From Rhodoferax ferrireducens (GTDB taxonomy: Bacteria; Pseudomonadota; Gammaproteobacteria; Burkholderiales; Burkholderiaceae_C), in contig NZ_QEII01000324.1 in NCBI RefSeq assembly GCF_003347515.1, forward strand, positions 372,001 to 436,000: a stretch of 64,000 nt of DNA, written 5' to 3'. The position numbers and the translations under genes were made by a program. The notes below the pieces were generated by a model. That model was given only the letters and a program-made list of their open reading frames with translations. It was not told the DNA's origin and did not search any database. Below, piece by piece: positions 55,519 to 64,000 of this stretch (position 1 is the first letter of the stretch; every line of letters starts with the position of its first letter).

Positions 55519-56316
55519 TCAAGCGCGAGCGGTGCGCGCTTCCGGCAGTGCTTGTTGCAATGCCAGCGTGCCCTGCAGCACGTCGCCCACCACGATCACG
55601 CTCGGGCTCATCAGTTTTTCGCGTGTGATGGTGCGTTGCAGCTCCGCCAGGGTGCAGACCGCGTGGCGCTGGCTCGTCAGACTGGCATTCTGGATAACGG
55701 CCACCGGCGTGCTGGCGGGCAGGCCAGTCAGCAACTGGTCCTGAATGCTGTGCGCGCCACTCACGCCCATGTAAATCACCAGGGTAAGCCGGGCGCTGTG
55801 GGCGGTGGCGGCCAGTGCCTTCCAGTCGGTCCCCGTGCTACCGGGCTTGGCGTGACCGGTGATAAACACCACGCCATGGGCATGTTCGCGGTGCGTCAGC
55901 GGCACGCCCAGGGAGGTCACGGCGGCCAAGCCGGCCGTGATGCCGTTGATCACCGTCACGCGCACGCCCGCCGCCTGCAGATGCTCCACTTCTTCGCCGC
56001 CACGACCGAAGACGAAGGGGTCACCGCCCTTGAGGCGCACCACGGTTTCGCCCTCGCGCACGGCCATGAGGATGAGCTTTTCAATGAAGGCCTGCGGGGT
56101 GGATTTGCAGCCGCCGCGTTTTCCCACATGGATGATGCGGGCGGTGGGCGAGGCCAGCGCGACGATGGCCTCGCTGACCAGATCGTCTACCAGCAGCACG
56201 GTGGCGACCTGGATGGCTTTGACGGCCTTGATGGTGAGCAGTTCGGGGTCGCCCGGGCCGGCCCCGACGAGGGTGCAGCTGCCTTGGCCGGTCAGGGGGG
56301 ATGGGGGGGGTGTCAT
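55519..56316 (-). CDS. cobA: uroporphyrinogen-III C-methyltransferase
   Basis: A 265-residue SUMT enzyme adding two methyl groups to uroporphyrinogen III to make precorrin-2, the siroheme precursor. Signatures are LVGAGPGDPELLTIKAVKAI near residue 16, VRLKGGDPFVFGRGGEEVEH near residue 92 and the SLGVPLTHREHA loop. It lacks the CysG N-terminal dehydrogenase/ferrochelatase domain. Nitrite reductase needs siroheme, which explains its place at the end of the nas cluster. It overlaps ybiB by 4 bases and is followed by a strong terminator. Confidence 0.95.
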   Translation of the reverse strand: MTPPPSPLTGQGSCTLVGAGPGDPELLTIKAVKAIQVATVLLVDDLVSEAIVALASPTARIIHVGKRGGCKSTPQAFIEKLILMAVREGETVVRLKGGDPFVFGRGGEEVEHLQAAGVRVTVINGITAGLAAVTSLGVPLTHREHAHGVVFITGHAKPGSTGTDWKALAATAHSARLTLVIYMGVSGAHSIQDQLLTGLPASTPVAVIQNASLTSQRHAVCTLAELQRTITREKLMSPSVIVVGDVLQGTLALQQALPEARTARA

Positions 56317-57227
56317 GGTGTCGTCCTCGTTTGGTCAGACAGTTGCACGATGTGTGCCACCTGCAGGGCAATCGGGGTAGGAATGGGTTCCTGCCCGTCC
56401 AGCACCGCCCGGATCCAGCGGGTGGTGCTTTGCACGTCCGGCGCCGGCAAGCCTGGCACCTCGGTCAGGGAGCCATTCAGCATCTCCTGCAACCGGGTCA
56501 CCTCGCCGTCGGCAAACGCATCCATGACGGGCGTGCGGCGCGGGTCGGCCACGGGTTCGCCTTCGGTGCCGCGTAGCAGCAAGGCCGTCGCCTGCACGAG
56601 GCGCAAGGTCGCCGCCATGGAGAGCGCGTATTCCGGGTGGGTGTAGCTGCCTACCACCACGGCCGGGTGGTCGCAGGGGTTCATCAGCTTGACCAGACTG
56701 TGCGCCGGGTTGCGCAGGCCGACCACGCGGCGCACGTCCAGCAGGCGCTGCAGGCCGGGACATAGCAGGCCGGTCGGGACAAACTGGACGCACCCATTCA
56801 CTATGGTTTCGATAGCCGTTTGCGCAGGTATGCCAAGGGCCACGAGCACATCTTGTGCAGAAACGCGGGTGGATTCGGTGGGTGTGCCATGAACCACCAC
56901 GGGCAAGCCCTCGCGCGCCAGCAACAGTGCCAGCAGCGGCGTGAGCACTGGCAGCTTGCGTGCACCGTTGTAGCTGGGCAGCACCACGGCGGTGCGGCCA
57001 TGCACGGGAATCTTCAACAGCCGGGCATGGGTGGCGTCCAGAAAACCAGCCATCTCTTCCGGCGTTTCACCCTTGATGCGCATGGCCAGGCAAAACGCGC
57101 CGATCTCCAGGTCGGTGACCTCGCCGTCCAGTACCTGGCCGAACAGGTCGGCGGCTTGTTCGCGCGGAATGGAACGCGCGCCGTCTTTGCCGCGCCCGAT
57201 GATTTTGATGTATTTGCCGATGCTCAT
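56313..57227 (-). CDS. ybiB: DNA-binding protein YbiB (TrpD2, glycosyltransferase-3-like)
   Basis: A 304-residue protein with the anthranilate-phosphoribosyltransferase fold: FGQVLDGEVTDLEIGAFCLA, MRIKGETPEEMAGFLDA, VVLPSYNGARKLPVLTPLLA and LVKLMNPCDHPAVVVGSYTH. In E. coli the family binds nucleic acid rather than PRPP (literature). In Burkholderiales it is often found next to nasA and cobA, as here. The segment VLVALGIPAQTAIETIVNGC overlaps a diverged copy of the interspersed repeat. It shares 4 bases with cobA and lies 63 bases downstream of nasA. Confidence 0.88.
   Translation of the reverse strand: MSIGKYIKIIGRGKDGARSIPREQAADLFGQVLDGEVTDLEIGAFCLAMRIKGETPEEMAGFLDATHARLLKIPVHGRTAVVLPSYNGARKLPVLTPLLALLLAREGLPVVVHGTPTESTRVSAQDVLVALGIPAQTAIETIVNGCVQFVPTGLLCPGLQRLLDVRRVVGLRNPAHSLVKLMNPCDHPAVVVGSYTHPEYALSMAATLRLVQATALLLRGTEGEPVADPRRTPVMDAFADGEVTRLQEMLNGSLTEVPGLPAPDVQSTTRWIRAVLDGQEPIPTPIALQVAHIVQLSDQTRTTP
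56800..56847 (-). repeat. possible diverged repeat copy in ybiB (R9)
   Basis: The plus strand reads ACTATGGTTTCGATAGCCG, TTTGCGCAGGTATGCCAAGG and GCCACGAGC; this keeps the order ATAGC, TTTGCGC, TGC.A.GGG of the inverted consensus but with many changes. It may be an old copy or chance similarity. Confidence 0.4.
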
Positions 57228-57290
57228 GCGCGGATTGTCCGTGAACGTGGATGACTTGGGGTCTGAAAGCTTGTCTGCGTTCCGGCCGGC

Positions 57291-60149
57291 TCAGGCGCTT
57301 TGCAGGCTGGGCGCCAGGGTGTCGCGCACCATGCGCTGCAGCTGGGGCACACAGGAGCCGCAATTGGTGCCGCATTTCAGTGCGGACTGCAGCGCGTCCA
57401 GCCGCTCCTTGCCTGAACCGTGGCAGTTGGCCAGCTGCGCGCTGATCGCCACGTCGGTCACGTCGAAGCAGGCGCACACCTGTTTGCCACGCGACACCAC
57501 CTGGACCGGCGGTTTGGCGCCGGGTAGCAGCAGGGCACGGCCATAGGCTTGTGCCGGCAACTCGTCTTGCAGCAGCGTGGTGATCCAGCCTTGGGCGCTG
57601 GTGTCGCCGGCCAGCATGAACCCTTCCAGCGTGGTGTTGGTCGCTGTGCGTTGCAGCAAGGCGGCACGGCGCTGGCCGCGCTTTTTGTCGGCATAGCGCA
57701 CAACTTGGGGCTTGTCCAGGTTGAGCAGGGCCTCGATCTGCGTCAGTAGTGCGTCGTCCGCCGGAATTTCAAACGTGGTGGCGCGAAACAGCAGACCGCT
57801 GCGCTCCTGGCCGGGGGCATCCAGCGGCACGTTGTTGGCAAACGGCACGCAACTGGCGTACGCAAAATGGCTCATCAACTGCTGCAGTTCGGTGCGCGCC
57901 GACAGCACGCGATCTGCTGGCAGCCAGGCCACGGCCAATAGGGACCAGGGCATGTCGGCCTTCAAAACCTTGACGGCGGCGTGCTTGAACTCGGGCTGCT
58001 TGGAGTCCGGGCAATAAGCCGGGGTGGTGAGAGCGTTGACGCCAGCCAGGCGCTGACCGGTGGAGCTGATGCCGCTCAGGAACTCCTCGCCCCAGTGCAT
58101 GGCCATGAAGACCTGGCTCATTCCGAGGTCAGCGCTGGCTTGCACGGGCACCAGAATTGAGCCGCGTTTGCTGGTGACGTGCACCAGGTCGCCCTCCTTG
58201 AGAAGGCGGCGGGCCATGTCCTGCGGGTTCATCTGCACGGTGGGCTCGCGCACATGGCCGAACAGCCGGCCCAGCGTACCGGTGCGGCTCATTCCATGCC
58301 ACTGGTCGCGCAGGCGGCCGGTGGTGAGCGAGAACGGGTAGCGCGATTCGCGCGGCTCGGCCACTGGTCTGTAGACCGTGTTGACGAAGCGCGCGCGGCC
58401 GTCGGGCGTGGGGAAGATGCCATCCTCGTACAGCCTCGCCTTACCCTGCGTTTCGCCCTCGACCAGGGGCCATTGCCGGGGCGCCTGCTCCAGCAGGGGG
58501 TAGGACATGCCGGTGATGTCCAGGTCGCGGCCGCGCGTGGATTCGCGGTGTTCGAGCCAGATCGATTCCGGGGTGGGGTAGGGGAAGAGGGTTTGCGGTG
58601 AGGCTGGCAGCCTGACTTCGGACCCGACCCCCATGGCTTCCAGGCGTTGCGCAAAATCGACGACGATGGCCCAGTCGTGGCGGGCCTCGCCCAGCGCGGG
58701 GACGGCGGCGCGCACCCGGCTGATGCGGCGTTCGCTGTTGGTCACCGTGCCTTCTTTTTCGCCCCAGGTGGTGGCGGGCAGCAGCAAGTCGGCGTAGCGG
58801 CAGGTTGCGGTGCCGGCGAAGGCTTCCTGCACCACCACGAATTCGGCGCGCTCCAGCGCGCGGCGCACGGTGGCCTGGTCGGGCATGGATTGCGCGGGGT
58901 TGGTGCAGGCAATCCACAGTGCCTTGATTTCGCCGTCGGCGGCGGCCTGGAACATCTCGACTGCTGTCTTGCCGGGCTTGGCCGCCACCTCAGGAAGGCC
59001 CCAGAACGCGGCGATTTCGGCGCGGTGGGCCGGGGTGTTCAGGTCGCGGTGGCCCGACAGCAAGTTGGCCATGCCGCCGACTTCGCGTCCGCCCATGGCG
59101 TTGGGCTGGCCGGTGAGCGAGAACGGCCCGGCGCCGGGTTTGCCAATCTGCCCGGTGGCCAGATGCAGGTTGATCAAGGCGGCGTTCTTGGCCGTGCCGC
59201 TGCTGGACTGGTTCAGGCCCTGGCAGTACAGGCTGAGCGTCGGGCTGCGTTGTGCCGGGTTGGCGGCATTACCCGCGTGCACGCCGGCAAACAGGCGCGC
59301 CGCCTGCAGCAGGTCGTCCTTGGAGATGCCGCAGGTCTGGGCCACCAGCTCCGGCGTGTAATCGCGCACCGTGGCTTTGAGCGCGTCAAAGCCGCTGGTG
59401 TGGTCGGCCATGTATGCGGTATCCAGCCAGCCTTCCCACAGCATGGTGTGCAGCATGCCGTTGAACAGCATCACGTCGGTGCCGGGCTGGATCGGTAAAA
59501 ACAGGTCGGCGATCTCAGCCGTGTCGGTGCGGCGCGGGTCGCACACCACAATCTTCAACGCCGGATTCGCCTGGCGCGCATCTTCAATGCGGCGAAACAG
59601 AATCGGGTGCGCGTAGGCGGTGTTCGAGCCGACGATGAAAATCGTGCCGGCATGGTTGACGTCGTCATAGCAGGCCGGCGGCGCATCCGCCCCCAGCGTC
59701 TGCTTGTAGCCGGTCACCGCGCTGCTCATGCACAGGCGCGAGTTGCTGTCGATGTTGTTGGTGCCAATCAGCCCCTTGGCGAGCTTGTTGAAGACGTAAT
59801 AGTCCTCGGTGAGCAATTGGCCCGAGATGTAGAAGCCGACCGCATCCGGCCCTTGCTTACGGATGATGTCGGCAAAACGCCCGGCCGCCAGGTCCAGGGC
59901 GCTGTCCCAGGTGGTGCGCTGGGGTGGGGCGCCCCGCTGCAAGCGCTGCATCGGTTGCAGCAGCCGGGTTTGCTGGTTGACGACTGCACTGGCGGTCAGG
60001 TGCAGCGTGGAGCCCTTGGTGCACAGCCGGCCGAAGTTGGCGGGATGATCCGGGTCGCCGCGCACGCCGGTGATCTGGCTGCCTTCGGACGCGATGATCA
60101 CGCCGCAGCCAACGCCGCAGTAGGGGCAGGTGGATTTTGTCTCAGTCAT
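57291..60149 (-). CDS. nasA: assimilatory nitrate reductase catalytic subunit with C-terminal BFD domain
   Basis: A 952-residue cytoplasmic Mo-bisMGD enzyme reducing nitrate to nitrite. The [4Fe-4S] ligands are in STCPYCGVGCGV (Cys 8, 11, 15) with Cys43 in RLCTKG. Molybdopterin-binding segments include LTEDYYVFNKLAKGLIGTNN, PTLSLYCQGLNQSSSGTAKN and FSLTTGRLRDQWHGMSRTG. The last ~65 residues (QVCACFDVTDVAI, LKCGTNCGSC) form a bacterioferritin-associated-ferredoxin-like [2Fe-2S] domain, as in Klebsiella NasA. The start is ATG 60149. The cluster has no nitrite reductase in view. Confidence 0.95.
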   Translation of the reverse strand: MTETKSTCPYCGVGCGVIIASEGSQITGVRGDPDHPANFGRLCTKGSTLHLTASAVVNQQTRLLQPMQRLQRGAPPQRTTWDSALDLAAGRFADIIRKQGPDAVGFYISGQLLTEDYYVFNKLAKGLIGTNNIDSNSRLCMSSAVTGYKQTLGADAPPACYDDVNHAGTIFIVGSNTAYAHPILFRRIEDARQANPALKIVVCDPRRTDTAEIADLFLPIQPGTDVMLFNGMLHTMLWEGWLDTAYMADHTSGFDALKATVRDYTPELVAQTCGISKDDLLQAARLFAGVHAGNAANPAQRSPTLSLYCQGLNQSSSGTAKNAALINLHLATGQIGKPGAGPFSLTGQPNAMGGREVGGMANLLSGHRDLNTPAHRAEIAAFWGLPEVAAKPGKTAVEMFQAAADGEIKALWIACTNPAQSMPDQATVRRALERAEFVVVQEAFAGTATCRYADLLLPATTWGEKEGTVTNSERRISRVRAAVPALGEARHDWAIVVDFAQRLEAMGVGSEVRLPASPQTLFPYPTPESIWLEHRESTRGRDLDITGMSYPLLEQAPRQWPLVEGETQGKARLYEDGIFPTPDGRARFVNTVYRPVAEPRESRYPFSLTTGRLRDQWHGMSRTGTLGRLFGHVREPTVQMNPQDMARRLLKEGDLVHVTSKRGSILVPVQASADLGMSQVFMAMHWGEEFLSGISSTGQRLAGVNALTTPAYCPDSKQPEFKHAAVKVLKADMPWSLLAVAWLPADRVLSARTELQQLMSHFAYASCVPFANNVPLDAPGQERSGLLFRATTFEIPADDALLTQIEALLNLDKPQVVRYADKKRGQRRAALLQRTATNTTLEGFMLAGDTSAQGWITTLLQDELPAQAYGRALLLPGAKPPVQVVSRGKQVCACFDVTDVAISAQLANCHGSGKERLDALQSALKCGTNCGSCVPQLQRMVRDTLAPSLQSA

Positions 60150-60215
60150 GTCCGGTGAGTTTGGTGGAGTTGTCAATGCGCATGGGGCGCCAATTGTCAA
60201 CGAATAGGTCAAGCC

Positions 60216-60614
60216 CTAAGCGCTCGGGGTCATGTCTGGACTTTGCCCCACCTGCGGTCGCTCGGTGTTTGGCACCCATTCCCACCACTCGTGCTGGCCT
60301 TCAGCGGTGTCTTCCTGGGTGCGGTAAACGTTCCAGGTGACCAGGTAGTCGGGATTTTCCATATCGACGCCCGAGGCGGCGTGCTGATAGCGCCCCGGCG
60401 GGGCTTTGAACCAGGCATCCAGATGGGGCGGCACGATGAACTCTGCGACTTTGACCGCCGCGTCGCTGTGACGGAGCTGGATGCTGATGCCTTGCTCCGC
60501 GTCTACCTTGACCACCTGGCCGGCATACTGGTTCTGCTTCATCAGCTCGCCTTGCAGATCAAAGTACGAGACGCCGATGACGCAGGTTTTTAGGAGCAGG
60601 TCTTCGATTTGCAT
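60216..60614 (-). CDS. conserved hypothetical protein in nitrate-assimilation operon
   Basis: A 132-residue soluble protein. It begins MQIEDLLLKTCVIGVSYFDL, includes a beta-rich QYAGQVVKVDAEQGISIQLR segment and ends in WNVYRTQEDTAEGQHEWWEW. The pattern suggests a small beta-barrel; I recognise no named family. It is encoded 14 bases after the DmsB-DmsC fusion and 66 bases before nasA, all on the same strand, so it probably serves nitrate assimilation. The start is ATG 60614. Confidence 0.65.
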   Translation of the reverse strand: MQIEDLLLKTCVIGVSYFDLQGELMKQNQYAGQVVKVDAEQGISIQLRHSDAAVKVAEFIVPPHLDAWFKAPPGRYQHAASGVDMENPDYLVTWNVYRTQEDTAEGQHEWWEWVPNTERPQVGQSPDMTPSA

Positions 60615-60628
60615 GGCTTGATTCCGGC

Positions 60629-62638
60629 TCAGTGCCGCAGCGGCGCCACGCCCACTTGCGGCATGTTGGCCAGGCCGATGTCCCGGGCATGGTCTTCAAA
60701 GCCCTTGTTCTTCCAGAAGAAGGCGCCTGGCATGGTGGTGGGAATCACCAGCACGTAAAACAGGGCCCGGCCAATCACGCTGGTGGCAATCAAGGTGGCG
60801 CCGACCAGGGCCAAGCCCAGCAGCATATAGACATTGACGGCATTGAAGGCCAGCATGCTGATTAGCAGGCCAACAACCAACACCAGGTTCAGACCCAGCA
60901 AGGCGTTGCGCAGCACATAGGTTTTACCGAATGTGGTGGTCTGCACATAGTAGGACGCGCCGCCTTCATGCTCGGCCAGGCCCATGTCGCGGCCATGCGC
61001 CGTATGCCCCACACCTTCAATCAACATGCCCAGACTCAATACGCCGGCGCAGATGAGCGTCACATTCAAGTAGTCTTCACCGGCAAAGGCCAGGGTGGAA
61101 ATCACCACGACGCCCACCACCAGCGAACCCAGGGACAACATGCTGCCCACGAAGGCTGTGCCGACTTGCCAATGGTTCCAGAACGGACGCGCCTTGATGC
61201 GGTAGCAGCGGTACATGTAGTACAGGCCGGCGGCGCTGCCCAGCACCGCCAGGTAGCCAAACACGCGGGCCAGGGCAGCGGCGCGATCAAAGCTGATCAG
61301 CACGTTGATATCGCTGGAAAACACGGCGCTGAACAGGGACTGCACCAAGGTGTTGCCCGGCAGGCTGAACAGAATGTGCATGCCGAGCGCGCCCATGAAG
61401 ATGGCAATGCCCAGGCCTTCACGCGACACCGGCGAGTGACGCAAGTTGTTGAAGCCGCGGTAAAAGCGCTGGGGTTTGCCCAGGTGCATGGTGGACATGA
61501 ACAGGCCAAAGGCGACTAGCAAAAAGCAGACGATGGCCAGCGGCGCATACAGCGCCGACTGCGCAAAGCCGGCGAAGCCGCTCAAGCCCGCCTGCGCGCC
61601 CAGGAAGGCCAGCGCAAAGGCGCCAGCCGCCGTCTGCGCTGCCAGCGTGAACAGCACCAGCGGGTTTTCACGCGAACTCAGGCGCGCCAGGTTCCAGTGT
61701 TTGGCTTTGCCCTTCTTCTGGTCAATGGCGGGGCGGTAGCGGCCCTTGTCGTCCTTGTGGTATTTGACCGGCATGGAGTCGGTGCGCTTCATCTCGTCCG
61801 GCAGTTGCTTGATCTGCTGGAAGCGAATGTTGGGCTGGGTGATTTCGGGCGACGGGAACCCGGGGATCTCGACACGGGCCTGTTCGCGGCCGCCCGGAAT
61901 GTTTTCGATCACGCCGAAGTCCAGCGCGTTGCCCACGCAGGCCGACACGCAGGCGGGCTTCAGGCCGACTTCGAGCCGGTCCACGCACATATTGCATTTG
62001 GAGACCTGGCCTTTGACCGGGTCGAGTTGCGGCGCGTTGTAGGGGCAGACCCAGGTGCAGTAGCCACAGCCGAAGCAGGTTTCCGGGTCTTGCAGCACGG
62101 CGCCATACTCCACATGCTTGGTGTAGGCGCGGGTCGGGCAGCCCTTGAGGCAGACCGGGTCATCGCAATGGTTGCAGGCCATGGAGATGTTCATGCGCTT
62201 GTAGTCGGGGTAGCTGCCGCCCTCCACATAGCCGACCGAGCGGAATGCCAGGTGCGCCGGGTTGTTGTTTTTCTCGCTGCACGCGGCTTCGCAGGCGTGG
62301 CAACCAATGCAGTTGTCCGCCGTGAAGAAAAAACCGTGCTGCTTGTTGCGGTTGGGGTTGGTGCCCACAGCCGGGTTCTCGTTGATGAACATGGAGCGAC
62401 CGACCGGCAGCTTGTTGGCGGTGTGGGCGATTAGGTCAATCTTTTGGCCGTAGCGGTTGGTGTCGGCATGTGTCGTGTCTTTGAGAAAGGCGTAGACCTG
62501 CTCCTCGGTGCGGATCTCCCAGATTTTTTTCTCTGCCGCTTTTTGGGAGCCGCAGCCGCCGCTGGCGCACCCGGGTTTGCCGCAGCCGTTTTTGGGATCG
62601 GCCACCAGGGCGTTCTTCCGTAGGGTGTTGTCTTTCAT
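60629..62638 (-). CDS. DmsB-DmsC fusion: ferredoxin-type electron-transfer subunit plus membrane anchor
   Basis: A 669-residue fusion. After a Cys-rich head (NGCGKPGCASGGCGSQ), residues about 105-260 hold four [4Fe-4S] motifs of the DmsB/NrfC type (CIGCHACEAAC, CNHCDDPVCLKGCP, CFGCGYCTWVCPYNAP, CNMCVDRLEVGLKPAC). Residues about 320-640 form eight or so membrane helices of the DmsC (NrfD-like) quinol-oxidising anchor. The two are normally separate chains. It would pass electrons from quinol to a molybdoenzyme such as the one encoded just upstream. ATG 62638 is chosen because AAGG lies 9 bases upstream; ATG 62647 is an alternative. Confidence 0.9.
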   Translation of the reverse strand: MKDNTLRKNALVADPKNGCGKPGCASGGCGSQKAAEKKIWEIRTEEQVYAFLKDTTHADTNRYGQKIDLIAHTANKLPVGRSMFINENPAVGTNPNRNKQHGFFFTADNCIGCHACEAACSEKNNNPAHLAFRSVGYVEGGSYPDYKRMNISMACNHCDDPVCLKGCPTRAYTKHVEYGAVLQDPETCFGCGYCTWVCPYNAPQLDPVKGQVSKCNMCVDRLEVGLKPACVSACVGNALDFGVIENIPGGREQARVEIPGFPSPEITQPNIRFQQIKQLPDEMKRTDSMPVKYHKDDKGRYRPAIDQKKGKAKHWNLARLSSRENPLVLFTLAAQTAAGAFALAFLGAQAGLSGFAGFAQSALYAPLAIVCFLLVAFGLFMSTMHLGKPQRFYRGFNNLRHSPVSREGLGIAIFMGALGMHILFSLPGNTLVQSLFSAVFSSDINVLISFDRAAALARVFGYLAVLGSAAGLYYMYRCYRIKARPFWNHWQVGTAFVGSMLSLGSLVVGVVVISTLAFAGEDYLNVTLICAGVLSLGMLIEGVGHTAHGRDMGLAEHEGGASYYVQTTTFGKTYVLRNALLGLNLVLVVGLLISMLAFNAVNVYMLLGLALVGATLIATSVIGRALFYVLVIPTTMPGAFFWKNKGFEDHARDIGLANMPQVGVAPLRH

Positions 62639-62708
62639 GGCATTCATCCTTAGTCAGTGAGGACAGAGCTTGCGCACTGTGTGTTGCTGCGGTCCGCCCC
62701 GCAATGTC

Positions 62709-64000
62709 TCAAAAAGCCCTGCGTTCCAGGTTCAAACGTGCGGCTTCTTGCTGGTCGATTTTTTCCACCCGCGCCGCGTTCTGCTTGAACGCGGGTTGGC
62801 GTGAGTGCGGGTCCAGCAGGCCCAGCGTCAGGCGATTCACGCAGTCATGAAAATGGAAGGGGATAAACAACATGTCGCTGCCCACCCGTTGCGTGAGCTG
62901 CACCATGACGATGGCATCGCCGCGGCGGCTCACCACGCGCACATAGCTTTGGTGCTCGATGCCGAGCTTTTCCGCGGCATCGGGGTTCATCTCCATGTAG
63001 GGTGTGGGGCTGAACTTGTTGCAGTTGCCGATCTTGCCGGTGCGGGTGCGGGTGTGGAAGTGCTCCACCACGCGGCCCGAGTTGAGCCAGAACGGGTACT
63101 CGGTGTCGGGGCATTCGTTGTTGTTGACGAAACGCACCGGGATCAGATTGGCGCGGCCAGAGTAAGTCTGGAACACGCCATCGGTGTAGAGGCGCGGATT
63201 GCCGTCAAATGGCATGCGCAGCTTCATCTCGAAGGGGTCCGATAGCCCGATCTTTTGGGTGTCCGCATCGGCTTGCGCTTCCGAGTAGGGCCACTGAATG
63301 CCGCGTGCCGCTTCGATGCGGTCGTAGCTCATGCCCGAGATGTCCAGCGTGCGGCCCTCGCCCTTGGACAGCTCTTTCATCTCATCGAACGCCCCTTCGG
63401 CCGTGTCCGGGAAATGGATGATGTTGCGGTCGGTAAAGCGCTTGGCCATCTGGTTGAAGATCCAGAAATCCGGCTTGGAGTCGGCGTAGGCCGGCAGCAC
63501 ATTGCGCGTCAGGTTGACGCGGCGCTCGGTGTTGGTGTGGCAGCCTTCTTTTTCGGCCCACACGGCGGCGGGCAGAAAGACGTGCGAGTATTTGTTGGTC
63601 TCCACGTCTTCGTACACGTCCTGCACCACCAGGAATTCCAGGTTTTCCATGGCCTTGCGAATGCGCGGCTGGTTGGCCATGGAGGTCATGGGGTTGGTGG
63701 CGATCAGCCACAGGCCCTTGATCTCGCCAGTCTCGATGGCCGGGAAAATGTCGGTCTGCGCCAGCCCGCGCTTGGCCGGGAAGAAGCTCTCGTCGATGCC
63801 CCAGTAGTCGGCCACGGTCTTGCGGTCTTTTTCTTTTTCCAGCGCGCGGTAGCCCGGCAGGCCGGAGCAGGACGACCACTCGCGCGTGCCCATGGCATTG
63901 CACTGGCCGGTGATGGACAGGCTGGTGCCGCCGGGCTTGCCGATGTTGCCGGTGATCAGGTTCAGGTTGTTGATGTCGACCACGCCGTCCGACCCGTGCG
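62709..64000 (-). CDS. molybdopterin oxidoreductase, DMSO-reductase superfamily (5' end outside window)
   Basis: About 430 C-terminal residues are visible; the reading frame is open to the window edge, and the start and [4Fe-4S] part lie beyond. Signatures are HGSDGVVDINNLNLITGNIG, KPGGTSLSITGQCNAMGTRE, FLPAAVWAEKEGCHTNTERR and the C-terminal molydopterin dinucleotide-binding domain FWLNSGRVVEHFHTRTRTGK. This layout is that of nitrate reductase/formate dehydrogenase-like catalytic subunits, closest in style to NasA/NarB. Its electron donor is probably the DmsB-DmsC fusion 70 bases downstream. The substrate cannot be fixed. Confidence 0.88.
   Translation of the reverse strand, partial: HGSDGVVDINNLNLITGNIGKPGGTSLSITGQCNAMGTREWSSCSGLPGYRALEKEKDRKTVADYWGIDESFFPAKRGLAQTDIFPAIETGEIKGLWLIATNPMTSMANQPRIRKAMENLEFLVVQDVYEDVETNKYSHVFLPAAVWAEKEGCHTNTERRVNLTRNVLPAYADSKPDFWIFNQMAKRFTDRNIIHFPDTAEGAFDEMKELSKGEGRTLDISGMSYDRIEAARGIQWPYSEAQADADTQKIGLSDPFEMKLRMPFDGNPRLYTDGVFQTYSGRANLIPVRFVNNNECPDTEYPFWLNSGRVVEHFHTRTRTGKIGNCNKFSPTPYMEMNPDAAEKLGIEHQSYVRVVSRRGDAIVMVQLTQRVGSDMLFIPFHFHDCVNRLTLGLLDPHSRQPAFKQNAARVEKIDQQEAARLNLERRAF

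Noticed and set aside
1..64000. CRISPR arrays, tRNA or rRNA genes, complete insertion sequences, prophage genes and riboswitches
   Set aside because: I looked for regularly spaced direct repeats, TTCGAATC-type tRNA arms, transposase genes with terminal repeats and phage structural genes and found none that could be supported.

Overview
The window looks like chromosome of a betaproteobacterium of the order Burkholderiales, most probably family Comamonadaceae (Rhodoferax/Polaromonas-like). The reasons are the high G+C, the Bug/TctC-type solute receptor, the FtrABCD iron system, an Anbu proteasome homologue, and the sequence style of GlnS, MutS, TrmJ and DarP. The genus is an inference; no rRNA or tRNA gene is visible.

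Layout. 1-5 kb holds the tail of a sigma-54 regulator and small housekeeping or unknown genes (DUF938 methyltransferase, lipoprotein, DUF2975+XRE pair, PPOX flavoprotein, DUF3297, DUF924). 5.1-8 kb is a TetR-SDR-MFS unit with two identical palindromic operators. 8-9.2 kb is an MDR oxidoreductase. 9.2-14.1 kb is the accessory part: orphan operator-like repeats, a decayed MNT nucleotidyltransferase, GST, a cold-shock/Excalibur fusion, and a three-gene block directly behind glnS consisting of an AT-rich P-loop ATPase and two GIY-YIG-type proteins. This block is the best candidate for an undescribed (possibly defence) system. 14-20.5 kb carries glnS, glsA, membrane and secreted proteins, a LivK-like receptor and a LON substrate-binding-domain protein. 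20.6-23.8 kb is ftrABCD behind Fur-box-like sequence, converging on a LytS/LytTR two-component operon with two 2TM proteins (23.8-26.8 kb). 27-34.9 kb holds uppP, an HD-GYP protein and a PAS histidine kinase (overlapping), a hydrolase, Anbu, and a two-gene unit whose first protein looks like a domesticated ISL3-type transposase DNA-binding domain with a tandem repeat.

35-43.8 kb has mutS and a sugar-acid catabolic cluster (FAD oxidase, HpcH/HpaI aldolase, UxaA-family dehydratase, Bug receptor) divergent from its LysR regulator. 43.9-55.4 kb holds a PAS-GGDEF-EAL protein, suhB, trmJ, cysE, mog, darP, pmbA, yqeY, rpsU, an HI0933-family flavoprotein and a soluble PilJ-like receptor. 55.5-64 kb is a minus-strand nitrate-assimilation operon: a second molybdopterin oxidoreductase (cut by the window edge), a DmsB-DmsC fusion, a small unknown protein, nasA, ybiB and cobA, closed by a textbook terminator.

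Threaded through the window is a ~60-base interspersed repeat. Four clear copies are intergenic, and further copies lie in frame inside conserved genes (mutS, trmJ, the HI0933 flavoprotein, lytR-type regulator, possibly ybiB), where they appear as extra peptide segments. No CRISPR array, complete insertion sequence, prophage or tRNA was recognised.
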